This document shows positions 8,821 through 19,008 of a DNA stretch of 64,000 bases, one piece after another; the stretch's first letter is position 1, and every line of letters begins with the position of its first letter. Source of the stretch: Tetramitus jugosus (Eukaryota > Heterolobosea > Eutetramitea > Acrasida > Vahlkampfiidae); assembly GCA_937625935.1 (NCBI GenBank), contig OW569361.1, positions 372,001 to 436,000 on the forward strand, read 5' to 3'. The translations under genes and the position numbers were made by a program. The notes beneath the pieces were generated by a model that was not told where the DNA came from, ran no database searches, and worked only from the letters and a program-made list of their open reading frames with translations.

Positions 8821-9930
8821 ATGGAACGAGAAGGCACAACACAACAAGAGCAAAGATACAAGCTTACAATCCAGTATGATGGCTCTGCTTATTCTGGTTG
8901 GCAAAGACAAGGTAAATATCAAGTGAATAGCTCATCCATTATTGATGATGTGAAAAAAACTTGCACCGTGCAGCAAGCGCTAGAAGATGCTCTCTCCCGT
9001 TTTGTTCGATCGATGATACGGTCAAAGGTGAACGATTCAAATACCCAAAACGAAGAAGATAACAACATTTGTCATGTTCAGGTATTTGGAAGTTCAAGAA
9101 CTGATGCAGGTGTTCATGCCGTGTGCTGTATGTTGTTGCCGTAATTGTTTTTGTTGTTGTGTTCAGAGTAAGTAGTAAATAACATGTTAATCGTGGGATA
9201 AACAGCGACAGCTCATTTTGATTTGGCGTCGCATCAAGTCAGAAGAGATATGCCTGATGGTGAGAAAGTTATGAAAGCTTTGAATTCGTACTTGAGTAAA
9301 GAGAAAGTTACAGTCACATCTTGTACACAAGTATCCAATGACTATAATGCTCGTAATGCTGCCCGAAAACGAATTTATAACTATAAGATGGTAATAGTAC
9401 CAGATTCTCATGTCAATGTTCGTTTTCCTCTGCTGGCAAATAGAGTTTGGTTCTTGAACTTGGATGAATTCATTCGCAAGAATTCCAGCAAGACTCAACG
9501 AGAGCAACTTCTGCGGAATATTGAATTTAATATTGACAAAATGAAGGAAGCAGCAAACATCATGTGTGGTACTCATAACTTTTCTTCGTTTTGTAGCCCC
9601 GGAGATCCACAGAGAAATAATGGACAAATCAACTACGTGCGAACGATAGACTCAATCCAAGTTGACCATAAGACTTCTGAGGAAGGACATAATGACTACG
9701 CGCTCTCATTCTTCATGAACCCATTACTAGAATCATTGTCCATTACGATTCAAGGACCCTCATTCCTCTATCACCAGTGTCGCTACATTGTGCATGTGTT
9801 GGTTTGCATTGCAACCAATATCTTATCACTCGAAGATCTGCACATAATGTTTGAAACGAAAGAATTGCCAAGAGGTAAACGAAGAATGGCTCCTCCAGAT
9901 GGATTATATCTAGTAAAAGTTGTCGAATAA
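8821..9930 (+). CDS. tRNA pseudouridine synthase, TruA family
   Basis: Two exons, 8821-9127 and 9206-9930, are split by a 78-base intron with donor GTATGT and acceptor CAG; together they give 343 residues. The N-terminus has YKLTIQYDGSAYSGWQRQG, the classic TruA start. The catalytic motif SSRTDAGVHA places the nucleophile at Asp95. The intron falls inside this motif, and the join restores GVHAVCSTAHFDL, matching the family's GVHAxxQVAHFD spacing residue for residue. Downstream are NARNAARKRIYNYKM (substrate/RNA contact) and the C-terminal FLYHQCRYIVHVLV, corresponding to the FLxxMVRxxVG motif but with Met replaced by Cys-Arg-Tyr. The family isomerises uridines at positions 27/28 or 38-40 of tRNA; which sites apply here is unknown. 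The loss of the usual Met-Val in the last motif is mildly unusual. Confidence 0.85.
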
Positions 9931-10061
9931 GGTGTGTCCATATTCAGTTCAGTCAAGCAAAATCTTAGCAGTTCGCAAGTACATTGGCCTTTCCGTGATC
10001 CCGACACCTGCCAATCAATTGTCAAAACACACGTTTTTTCGAATCAGAAAAACCAACAACA

Positions 10062-10919
10062 ATGTCCCTGCAAGCACCATCTATCGTGGATGACTCTCAA
10101 ACGGATAAGCAACAACAACCACGCTCCAGAAACTCTCGAAGACTTAGTGGATTGTTTGCCAGAGTTTCCTCTGCTTTCGATTACGAACACGTCCAGGAAA
10201 GCGGAGAAACGGCGGAGATTATTGACCCGATTCACCGCACTTGGAATTGTGTACCAGAGTTGACTGAGCAGGACCAGGTTGAGCTGTCTCATGTGCTTCA
10301 AAAGCAACAGAGAAACATTGAGCTTAAGATTGGGATCTACGGAGAAACGAACGTCGGAAAAACTGCCTTCATACAAAAGATGACCACTCATCAATTTAGT
10401 GATGTGAGAAGGCCTCAAGCTACAAGCTCACAGTGTAAGAAAAGAGTTGATGGAAGGGACTTTTTGCTGCAGTTTGTGGACTGTGAGGTCGATTTCTTGA
10501 CGAGTATCCTTCAGACTGACATGGTCGATGAGATGCAAGCTTTTGTTTTCATATTTGACAGTGAATCATCCATGACGAAGCAATTGATTGATCATGTGAA
10601 TACGATACATAACAGTGTGACAACCAAGGTGCATCAACAAACTGAATGCAGAGCTAGACTCATCGAGAGAAAGGTCAAATGGAAGGATCTACCTATTCTT
10701 GTGCTGTTTAACATCAAATCTGAATTTCCACCATCTATTGAATCGATGCAGCGCTTGGTAGAGTCGCAATTTCGCTTCCCAGTTCCCTTTATCCCTGTGA
10801 ACGTACGCACTGGGCATCATATGGATATAGTGGCCACTCAACTTGTTAGAATTGCTGCTTCCAAGACTCTTCATCTTACGAACAAGTACAGTCAAGACAA
10901 GAAATGCAGTCTTATGTAA
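10062..10919 (+). CDS. Divergent Ras-like GTPase with CAAX box
   Basis: This 285-residue protein carries about 90 extra residues before the G domain (Ser/Arg/Gln-rich). The P-loop GETNVGKT is intact at about residues 95-102. The switch II region reads FVDCEVDF in place of the usual DTAGQE, so the catalytic Gln is missing. The base-recognition motif reads LFNIKSEF rather than NKxD. The next block, VPFIPVNVRTGHH, resembles the SAK-type G5 loop. The last four residues, CSLM after KK, form a CAAX box, probably farnesylated because the last residue is Met; with the basic run this predicts membrane attachment. It is a Ras-superfamily member that may bind nucleotide weakly or not hydrolyse it. Rab/Arf identity is not supported. 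Confidence 0.65.
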   Translation: MSLQAPSIVDDSQTDKQQQPRSRNSRRLSGLFARVSSAFDYEHVQESGETAEIIDPIHRTWNCVPELTEQDQVELSHVLQKQQRNIELKIGIYGETNVGKTAFIQKMTTHQFSDVRRPQATSSQCKKRVDGRDFLLQFVDCEVDFLTSILQTDMVDEMQAFVFIFDSESSMTKQLIDHVNTIHNSVTTKVHQQTECRARLIERKVKWKDLPILVLFNIKSEFPPSIESMQRLVESQFRFPVPFIPVNVRTGHHMDIVATQLVRIAASKTLHLTNKYSQDKKCSLM

Positions 10920-11022
10920 CTTGACAATAGCACAGCATCTCTATCCCCCAATACACTTCACTGTCCTTGTTGAACATTTTTTTCGGAGCGGATATTTCTC
11001 CAAAAATCCGACACTTTCACAA

Positions 11023-12009
11023 ATGAACAACAGCAGTGATGATCATGCACATGAACAAGATGAGAAGCAGAATAGTGATTTTCACCAAAGTGTAATGGAA
11101 CAAGATGGTTTCACAATTCACCATTCCCAGAAAAAGTCCGATTATCCGTCGTCCTTTACAAAATGGAGTGGAAATGCTTCACAGAAGAAGAGAGCGAGAG
11201 GAGGTTTCAAGTACAAGATGGATGAGAAGGCAAGACAAGCCATTCAAGAAGAAACAAATAGCAAATTGCTCATAGAAAAACTAAAGGACAGCTTGCAGGA
11301 GTATTGCAGCAAATTGAAGGAGTTCTCATTTTGTAGTTTTGTGCTAGAAATGTTTGGATTGTTTCACAAGCAAAGATCAATGTTTGAAAAAGTTGATTTG
11401 ATTTGTTATGGTATTGGTGACTTGTTTACTTCACGTATTGCTCAGATTCAATTCTCAAGTTTGTTGATACTGAAGCAGAACTTTCGAGAGAGTGCAGGTG
11501 TGGAGATTGTAAACTGTTCAGTTTATGACCCGATTATGCTGTTGAATCATGGACCTCAATCCATCAATGAACTCAATACCTTCTTGAATACAGAGTATGG
11601 AGTGAGTTGGCCGAGTGCAAATGATGAGTGCAAATATTCTTGTGTGCGAGATACTGTATTCTTTATGCCTCACTGTTCGAAACAAATGTATTGCAATGTG
11701 ATTTCATCCAACTTGAATCAGCTGAATCAATTGTTTATATGTGGAAACAATTTTTCTTCTTATTCCATGAGGAAGCCGTCAAAGTTATTGGCGTTGTTCG
11801 AAGTGGAACACTCTTGGAATGGAAGAATGGGGACTAAGAGAAGAGCCGACAAGCTCAAACAACTCATTTTTGAATCATTCAATGATACAGCAGTACACTG
11901 GACAGACAAAGAATCAGCTCAAATATCAGATATAGATATAGATAACAACGATGTGGAATTGATCTCGAACCAGCAGTTGGACGAATCTCTGCAAGAGTTA
12001 GGCTCATAG
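11023..12009 (+). CDS. SRR1: SRR1-like domain protein
   Basis: This 328-residue protein starts at the ATG at 11023. After a disordered 80-residue N-terminus, residues about 125-265 follow the SRR1 order: LICYGIGDLFTSRIAQIQFSS (the family's GLGS-type loop), then VNCSVYDPIM, a helical section with LNTEYGVSW, then TVFFMPHCSKQMYCNVISS and LFICGNNFSSY. The Pro-His-Cys block is the most recognisable family feature. SRR1 was first found as a plant clock/phytochrome signalling factor; fungal and animal members affect haem and transcription control. The biochemical activity is unsettled. The gene converges on the LRR gene, with 6 bases between the two stop codons. Confidence 0.75.
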   Translation: MNNSSDDHAHEQDEKQNSDFHQSVMEQDGFTIHHSQKKSDYPSSFTKWSGNASQKKRARGGFKYKMDEKARQAIQEETNSKLLIEKLKDSLQEYCSKLKEFSFCSFVLEMFGLFHKQRSMFEKVDLICYGIGDLFTSRIAQIQFSSLLILKQNFRESAGVEIVNCSVYDPIMLLNHGPQSINELNTFLNTEYGVSWPSANDECKYSCVRDTVFFMPHCSKQMYCNVISSNLNQLNQLFICGNNFSSYSMRKPSKLLALFEVEHSWNGRMGTKRRADKLKQLIFESFNDTAVHWTDKESAQISDIDIDNNDVELISNQQLDESLQELGS

Positions 12010-12015
12010 ATTGAA

Positions 12016-14587
12016 TCAGACAAAGAGTTTCTGAAATTTTATTGGTTCTGAACCCTCTTCGTCGTATGAACTGTATCCAAGTTCTATTCCTGAAGTTACT
12101 AAATGTCTCCGAACACCTTTGCTTGACATGTTCATCAAAAGCTCCTTTTTCTGTCTGCTCTGTTCTTTCTTTTCTTTCTCCTTCATGTTTCGAGCATAAG
12201 CAACTTGTTGTGAACTAAAGATAATATTGGAAATAATTAGCAAAATGACCAATAGAGAAAGGTGTTCTAATTTGAAAACTAACATACTGAAAGAATTTGC
12301 TAACTGGGTCATTCTCTAGATAGAATTCTGGCTTCATTTGGGTTTGTTGAGCTTCTAGTTTCTGAGCCAGTCGTTCACTCAATCTTGTGAACAAACCTGG
12401 AGATGCATCATCCGAATGGTGCATTGGGTTGTTTAATTCGACAGCTTTTAGGTAATCGACAGTGTCTGACCATTGTTCCATATTTTGGATTAGCTCGGTT
12501 CTCTTCATTCGATTCAACACTTCGTCATAACTCAAATCCAGTATCTGTTGTTTAAAAGGTCGGAAGTCAATTTGTTTTGTTCCTTTCTTCTTGATTCCTA
12601 GTATTTCATCCGAAATCCTCTTGTTCTTGCTGAATCCCTTCCGAATTGTTTCACTAAAGCTGATTGTCACAGGCTCCCTCAATACGTTCTCAATATGACC
12701 CCATTTCTCATGATTGATTTGAAGATTTCTCTGATCCAAACTACTGATCTTGACACCAAAGGTTCTTCCAATTTCTTCCAGGTCAATTGCATCCTTTTTC
12801 GATTTGGTTATCACTCCCAGCATATATTCTGCGTCGAAAGAGCGCTTATTGCTCTGATTCATTCTTCTGTGCCTATTCTTTTGGACAATATAATCTTCTT
12901 CCTCATCAACCAATACAGATTCAGTTTTTCCTTCTTCATCACTAATGTTACACTCGGCAATGTTCAGACTTTGTAATTCCTTCTTCTCCAGTGGCTCGTT
13001 TCCAAAATCCATTTTGTACTTCAAAATTTTCTTCCTCCCGTTCAAGAGGGGAGGATCTAATGTCAATTTCTTTCCCAATTTCTTGTTGTTATGAGCACAT
13101 ATATCGTAAATTTCTTCGTTTTCAGCTAACATATACTCACCTATTGTCATAATCTTGCCATTAATCACTTTAAGCATCGGAAAGGGTGTGTTGTAACTTC
13201 TAGGGACAGGACACAGTTTGGTTCTTTCAATTACATCCTTCGGATCATCTAAGATTTGATACAATTGTTCAATACTCTTCAAAAAGGGACCCATGTCACT
13301 CATTTCAAAATCGTGAAGAAATTGGTTCATTTTCTCTTGCTGTTCTGCGAAGGCAACATAAGAATTAACTGGTTTCTTTGGTACTTCTTGCGGCTTCTTG
13401 ACCTTCAGATTGTTGGCTAATAGATTCACAGTTGTCTTTGTTTTCCTAAGTTGTGAAAGCTGATTGGGTATTTGTTCGTTTAAATTTCGGGCACTTACAG
13501 ACTTTTGGAGCATAGTTTTTCCACTCTGTTGTTCCATAGGAGAAACAGTCATGTGCCGTAAACTACTAATGGTATTATTCATAAATCGAGGTTTCAGACT
13601 TTTTCCTCCGTCTTGAAGATCAATCGAAACGAGGTTATCCACGCTCTGTTGCCTTTTAAAGTATAGTGCTGATGATGTAGAGTGTTGACGTTTCAATTCA
13701 GGAGTATCTTTTGGTCCCGTGCCAGAAAATTCATCCATGTATTTCGTTTTGACTTTCAGAGTCTTTCGTTTTTGGGTTTTAAAGAACGACAGTGGTGGAT
13801 GTGATACACCTGTCTTGATATCAGTTATATTGTTGTGGTCTTTAGTTTTCTTCGAGTTTTCTTCGGGATTGGGATAATAGGGTCGAAATGGGTGATAAAA
13901 TAATAGCGCCTGAACAATCGCTACCCTATTATCCTGTATAGGGATAGGGTTAAACCGGAAATCAATCTCTTCTAAATGCTGGAGATGGCCCAGTTCTTTA
14001 ATTGCTCCAAGATTGGTAATCCGATTGCGAGAAATATCAATTTTAGTCAACAAGGGACAACACTCTACCAATCTTACAGAGAGTTAGTTTGACCAAAAGA
14101 TCCATGTATCCAACATACAACACAATCATTTACCTCATACTAGACAGATTCCGGATAGAATTATGAGACAAGCACACAACTCGCAATTGTGTAAATATGT
14201 TAATATCGATTGGCACATCAGATAAGCCCGAAAAACTTAAGTTAATCTGTTCCATCATGGGAACGAGTTTTCTATCAAAATACTACTTTCAAGGTTGTTT
14301 AGCACGAAAAGGAACAAACCATTCCAACCAAAACTACATACTGGTAATCGTTTCAAGATAGAATCCACTGAAGAAAATCCTTTCATATCTTTGATCGATT
14401 CTTCATCATCTTCCAAAAGGGAATCTTCACTTCGAATGTCCGAAGGAGTCTTGGATTGTGTTCTATCCCGGCTTTCAGGTCTACTAGTGGGGGTAGTTGC
14501 TCGTCGAGATGATATGCTATCGAGTGATTCTCTTCGAGAAGGTGACCCATCTCCCAGCAAGGACAGAAAATCATTGTTCTCACTCAT
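12016..14587 (-). CDS. Leucine-rich repeat protein, four exons
   Basis: I join exons 14587-14342, 14282-14134, 14072-12288 and 12214-12016; the introns (59, 61 and 73 bases) have donors GTATGT, GTAAAT and GTATGT, and phases match at every join, giving 792 residues. The N-terminal 80 residues are Ser/Arg-rich. Residues about 83-185 are LRRs of the SDS22/U2A' type (MEQINLSFSGL, LRVVCLSHNSIRNL, LTKIDISRNRITNL, LEEIDFRFNPI), capped by VQALLFYHPFRPYYPN, like the LRRcap of flagellar and centrosomal LRR proteins. The remaining 600 residues have no domain I recognise. They end in a charged segment, RNMKEKEKKEQSRQKK. A cytoskeletal or flagellar role would fit other LRRcap proteins and the amoeboflagellate lifestyle, but this is inference. 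A one-exon reading would lose the LRRs. Confidence 0.72.
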
Positions 14588-14681
14588 TGTCGTCCTTTGC
14601 GCTCTTGTCGTCTTTTACATATTAACGGCTAACGGAGAATATCTAGAAGACGATTTATTGGTCAAACAACACGACGAGATT

Positions 14682-16952
14682 CTACTCTCCATTTGTTCTT
14701 ATTTCCGCTTCGTTCATCTGCTTCTCGAATTCCATTAGTCCCAATAATTCTGTGGAACAGCACATCATTCTGCTAGGCTCTGACACACAAAGTTGCTCAT
14801 CAATCATGTAGCACTGAATAATTGTGTCTGTCGCAGTCTCATATACATTAAAGAATAGAGAAGATATTCTGTAACTAGTGAAGAAGATGAAGGAGAGCAG
14901 AAGTAGTGAGAAGTTGTTAGTTGGCTCCACTTTGCCAGAGCTGGATGGAATGACGAGAGACATCCAATAGGCCAAATAACAAGTGGCAATAGCTACAAAT
15001 ATCTTTCCACAGAACAGTACCCAATCCACAATCCAGTCCAATACTAAGATTTGGGCATTATGTTTCCTGATGAGCTTCATTGCCTTTCTGCTCGATGCTA
15101 GGAATGTTGTGCCATAGATGGCTACCTGTATGTAAGCATGCTTGGTAATTGTTGAAACTATCCAATTGAAAATAGAAATGAAAAAGCGTATGATCCATGC
15201 GAGGATAGAAGCCAGAGTTCCTACCACTGGCTTGTTCTTGAGAGCTCTCTCTACCTTTGCAACAAAGCGCTTCAAGACGAAACTCAGGAACTTTACAGTA
15301 CCTACGACCAACGATCCAAAAGCAACACTTCCCAAACTGTAAAACAAAACAGTCGATGCAGCTCGTGCTACGGGCATAGTTAAAAACATGGTTCCTCGTT
15401 TTTGCTTTGGTGTAAAGTACCACTGAGAGATTACATTTGCTGCTGCAGTAGTTGTAAAGGCAGTAATGAACTGACTGATCCAGAAAAATGCAAATAGATG
15501 CAGTGTTGAGGAGAGTCTGATGAGTTTGCTGTACGCAAACACTGTGTTTTGCTTCTCCACGACTGTTGAACCAGAACTCCACAAGTTAATACTCATCAAG
15601 AACCAGTACAGATAAAATACCAACAAGAATGAGAACATTCCAACCGAAAAAAGCATCAACTGCGGTACAGAACTAACAGCTCTTGCAGCCTCTCTCATAA
15701 TTCCTACTGCTCTATTCACAGTCTTCATATGAAGATATAAAAACCAGGAATAAACAATCAGCAGCATTCCCAGAGCAATGGAAATCAATCCATACATTTG
15801 TGTGCTCAACATGGAACTATAATAGTAGAAATTCTCGCTCCTTGGCACTGCAGAAATTGGGATATACTTCTCCCGCCACTGGAAAGCCTCCATTAGTGAC
15901 AACGAAGAAGCAGCCAAGAGCATAATAAACACTGTGCTGATAGCAAACCAAATAAAAAATTTGGCAAATAGACGAATCACGAACATGAATACGAATCCGA
16001 GCAACAGTGATCCAACCATGCTCAACAATATAATCTTCCACTGTCTGGCAACATGTGCCACTGATTCAGTCACTGCTGGTGGCAACATGGAAGCATACCT
16101 GCTCAGTACATCCGTTGCGGGAACAAAATGAGCAGCTTTCAACGATTGTGATGTCGGGATACATCGATTGATCACTGTTCTGAACTGTAATTGATCCGAT
16201 GGTTCCACAAACTCTTTTCCATCAGGTCTCTTGAACATGCATCCACCCACAGCAGTACCATTCTTCATATTGGGCTCCAACTCTGGTGGACAATAATTTG
16301 CATTCTTCTTCATTCCTGGACAATAGCTGACACAGATACCACCATGTGCCGTAGGGTCCTGAGTATCCAAAAAGTACAAGTATGGCTTGCTAGTCAAATC
16401 ATAAAACTGATCTTCCTTGCTATTGTAAAAATCTTTGAACAAGTGCCAAACTTGTTGTTGACACTCTTCACTGTACACTGAAGATTGACATGCTGCGACA
16501 TAGGGCACACTCAACGTATTTACAGATGGGAACAATGATGCCACATTTTTCTGATCACTCTTCCTTCTAAACCAACTAATACCTCCACTTGTAGAGGTAG
16601 ATGCAGCAGGAGCCTTGTTCTGTGAACCACATGACCGACCGAGAAAATCAGTTGGATAGAGCAATGTCTTTGGTTGAGCCTTCCACTTCCATCGACTACT
16701 GCCATACACGACACTCAAAATCAACAAGAAGCACAGGAACAGAAACAAGAAGAAAAAGTCATTGCATGGTTGATGCTTTGTCTTGAATGGGAGTGCAGTG
16801 GTCGATGATGAGGATGCATGAACAGACTCGGACAGGTATTGAGCCTCGGTTGTGCTTTGATTGGTGTCATATTGATCCTCTTCTTCATCATCATCAATGT
16901 ACGGTTGATCCAATTCGATTTGGTCATTGAGGAAATAGGTGTTATGTGACAT
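14682..16952 (-). CDS. Choline transporter-like protein (SLC44/CTL family)
   Basis: This 756-residue protein has a firm ATG. An acidic cytosolic N-terminus leads to the CTL family opening: CNDFFFLFLFLCFLLILSVVYG (first membrane segment), then LLYPTDFLGRSCG, which matches the conserved YPTDYxGxxCG. A large extracellular loop with many cysteines follows (CQSSVYSEECQQQVW, CVSYCPG, CMFKRPDG). Then come about nine further membrane segments, including IILLSMVGSLLLGFVFMFVI, YGLISIALGMLLIVYSWFLYL and TLHLFAFFWISQFITAF. The tail has TATDTIIQCYMIDEQL, similar to the family's ETAVDTIFLCF.ED. CTL proteins move choline and ethanolamine across the plasma or mitochondrial membrane for phospholipid synthesis. 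Its 5' end faces SHQ1. Confidence 0.88.
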   Translation of the reverse strand: MSHNTYFLNDQIELDQPYIDDDEEEDQYDTNQSTTEAQYLSESVHASSSSTTALPFKTKHQPCNDFFFLFLFLCFLLILSVVYGSSRWKWKAQPKTLLYPTDFLGRSCGSQNKAPAASTSTSGGISWFRRKSDQKNVASLFPSVNTLSVPYVAACQSSVYSEECQQQVWHLFKDFYNSKEDQFYDLTSKPYLYFLDTQDPTAHGGICVSYCPGMKKNANYCPPELEPNMKNGTAVGGCMFKRPDGKEFVEPSDQLQFRTVINRCIPTSQSLKAAHFVPATDVLSRYASMLPPAVTESVAHVARQWKIILLSMVGSLLLGFVFMFVIRLFAKFFIWFAISTVFIMLLAASSLSLMEAFQWREKYIPISAVPRSENFYYYSSMLSTQMYGLISIALGMLLIVYSWFLYLHMKTVNRAVGIMREAARAVSSVPQLMLFSVGMFSFLLVFYLYWFLMSINLWSSGSTVVEKQNTVFAYSKLIRLSSTLHLFAFFWISQFITAFTTTAAANVISQWYFTPKQKRGTMFLTMPVARAASTVLFYSLGSVAFGSLVVGTVKFLSFVLKRFVAKVERALKNKPVVGTLASILAWIIRFFISIFNWIVSTITKHAYIQVAIYGTTFLASSRKAMKLIRKHNAQILVLDWIVDWVLFCGKIFVAIATCYLAYWMSLVIPSSSGKVEPTNNFSLLLLSFIFFTSYRISSLFFNVYETATDTIIQCYMIDEQLCVSEPSRMMCCSTELLGLMEFEKQMNEAEIRTNGE

Positions 16953-17194
16953 TGTTTAACACTGCACAAATGATATAATACAGTGAGACTACCAAGAACG
17001 ACTAAAATGTTATTGTGGACCGGTGGCTCAGTGGTTGGGTTTTGATGCTCCAGCTTTCGCGAGATGTTTTTCTGCGGGGAACAAAGAATAAAAATACATT
17101 ATTTTCGCCGGCATCAAAATGGTGAACTTGCAACCAATTGATTGAATCATGCTCAATTTCACACAAAACAACGAAAAACAACAAACAGAACACT
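16953..17194. promoter_or_regulatory. Divergent promoter region, choline transporter-like / SHQ1
   Basis: These 242 bases lie between divergent start codons. They hold a CG-containing element TTTTCGCCGGC at 17102-17112, unusual in this AT-leaning intergenic DNA. They also hold a tRNA A-box lookalike (GGTGGCTCAGTGGTTGGG, near 17023-17040) without a matching B box. The CAA/AAC-rich leader of SHQ1 runs up to 17194. Confidence 0.45.
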
Positions 17195-18964
17195 ATGATT
17201 ACTCCATCCTTCCAATGCACTCAAAACGATGATTTCATCATCGTTTCCATCTCCCTACCCAACGTCAAAATGACCAACATGGAATACACTGTCGTTGACA
17301 ACACATTCCGCTTCTTTGTTCATCCTTATTTTCTCCGACTGACCTTTGCCGAGAATGAAGTGTTTGTCAATGATGGAACAGACTATGCACAATACGATAT
17401 TGAAAAATCCATTGTTCACGTTCATGTTCCCAAGCGTGAAAAGGGTCAAATTTGGACTGACCTTAATATGATTACTCGGTTGCTTCAATCGAGTGTCAAT
17501 CCGTTTGATCATCAAGCAAATAGTAGTCAGCAGGGAAATGTAGTGGTGGAAGACGCATTGAAAACAAAGGTTGCTTCTTCTTCAGCTGCTCCATTGACGG
17601 ACAATCGGGATAGTGGATTTTTATTTGCGGAGAAAAAGCAGGATGGCGCCAAAAAAGAGTTTAGCTCCGATGTTGAATCTACGAATGAAGCTTCACATTT
17701 GAAAGCTTTCAATGAGGTCAATGTGGGAGGAGATGACGATAATGAAGATGACAATGAAGATATGCAACAATCAACAAAACGAATGGCTCCGTTGATTGAA
17801 GTGATCAGTGAACACAATTTCGAAGACGATGTCAATGATCATGGTGAAATGACTGATGAACCCGCTGCGCAACAATATCAAGCTGAAAATCAAACGAATT
17901 TTGATTTTTCATGGGAACAAACTGTTCCAAAGCCCTTTGTCGATGCAAGCTCTACAACTGCCACCACATCCACATCCACACACAGAGATAGCTCTCTGCT
18001 CAACGTGGAGAAGAATGAGTCATTGATGATGGATGATGAAGATGAGAGTGGTGAAGATGGTGGTGGTGTCAAGATTCACAAGGTTCACTATGGTTTCAAC
18101 CAACAGTACACCAATTTCTTCTCCAATTATACTCTGGACCTCATTACTGAAGTCATAGAGCTTCCAACACCAGAGGAAACGGAAGCAAAAGACAGGACAA
18201 GAATGAGAGTCGAAATGGACAGTGAATGCTTTGATGTAGAGCACTATTTGGCAGATTTGATCAATGATGAGATGATTAGAGAAGTGATGCAATTCACACC
18301 AAGGTTCTCCAACCCAAAAAAGAAGGAAGTGAGTTGGAACGAGGTAGAACAGACCATGTTGTCTAATTTGCCACGTAGAAAGTATTTGATTCAGGATGAG
18401 AGAGCTGTTTATTTGTCATTGTTGGATATTTTGTGTTCGTATTGCTATAATCATCGAACATTTTTGGGAGAGAATAATGCAGAGAGTGCATGGACAATCA
18501 GTAAGATGAGCTGTACGCTGTCATGGTTCGAACAATTCGATAGTTTAAAGTTTTGTCTTAAGGGATTTATTTCGCGAGTGTTGTGCTACCCGTTGTACAG
18601 AAACTTTAATCTGGCAAAACAATGCATTCGTGATGCCATCTCATTGATGAGAGCAGGAAAGTCCCATATACTTCGAGTGTTGCTTGAAGTCAAATACATT
18701 TTGGAGCACAGCCCTGGATCAGGACAGTACTTGCTCTGCAAGCTGTACATTGATGATTATGCCTCATGGATACAGCATGAGCATGAAACACGATTTAGTT
18801 TGTTGGCAAATGAAGTGGAAGAAACACTAAGCAAAATAACGGCTAGTGACTTTGATCAAGAGTTCCAACTTTCGGCAATAGAACGGTTTGCGATTGAAAA
18901 TGCAGAGGAAATGAGAAATGAAATGATGGCAGAAATGGACAATTCACGTCCTGTCATGATGTAA
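17195..18964 (+). CDS. SHQ1: SHQ1, H/ACA snoRNP assembly factor
   Basis: This 589-residue protein starts at the ATG at 17195 (MITPSFQCTQNDDF). Residues 1-95 are the SHQ1 CS domain: MITPxFxxTQxDxF opens the family, and HPYFLRLTF, then ENEVFVNDG and VHVPKREKGQIWTDL follow as in human SHQ1 (PYFLRLRLP, VKLPKENKGEYFEDL). A 200-residue acidic, Ser/Thr-rich linker separates it from the SHQ1-specific helical domain at about 298-530 (YGFNQQYTNFFSNYTLDL, ELPTPEETEAKDRT, FISRVLCYPLYRNF). SHQ1 is a chaperone that mimics RNA to hold free dyskerin/Cbf5 before H/ACA RNP assembly, so it supports rRNA pseudouridylation and, where present, telomerase RNA stability. The tail ends DNSRPVMM. It converges on the ATAD2-like gene, 44 bases between stops. 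Confidence 0.88.
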   Translation: MITPSFQCTQNDDFIIVSISLPNVKMTNMEYTVVDNTFRFFVHPYFLRLTFAENEVFVNDGTDYAQYDIEKSIVHVHVPKREKGQIWTDLNMITRLLQSSVNPFDHQANSSQQGNVVVEDALKTKVASSSAAPLTDNRDSGFLFAEKKQDGAKKEFSSDVESTNEASHLKAFNEVNVGGDDDNEDDNEDMQQSTKRMAPLIEVISEHNFEDDVNDHGEMTDEPAAQQYQAENQTNFDFSWEQTVPKPFVDASSTTATTSTSTHRDSSLLNVEKNESLMMDDEDESGEDGGGVKIHKVHYGFNQQYTNFFSNYTLDLITEVIELPTPEETEAKDRTRMRVEMDSECFDVEHYLADLINDEMIREVMQFTPRFSNPKKKEVSWNEVEQTMLSNLPRRKYLIQDERAVYLSLLDILCSYCYNHRTFLGENNAESAWTISKMSCTLSWFEQFDSLKFCLKGFISRVLCYPLYRNFNLAKQCIRDAISLMRAGKSHILRVLLEVKYILEHSPGSGQYLLCKLYIDDYASWIQHEHETRFSLLANEVEETLSKITASDFDQEFQLSAIERFAIENAEEMRNEMMAEMDNSRPVMM

Positions 18965-19008
18965 ACGATTTCTTTTTACCAACTAGCTGATTCTGATTTG
19001 ATGTTGTT

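Noticed and set aside
17023..17095. tRNA-like sequence with a good A box (GGTGGCTCAGTGG)
   Set aside because: No B box (GGTTCGANTCC) and no matching acceptor or T stems follow, so a cloverleaf cannot form.
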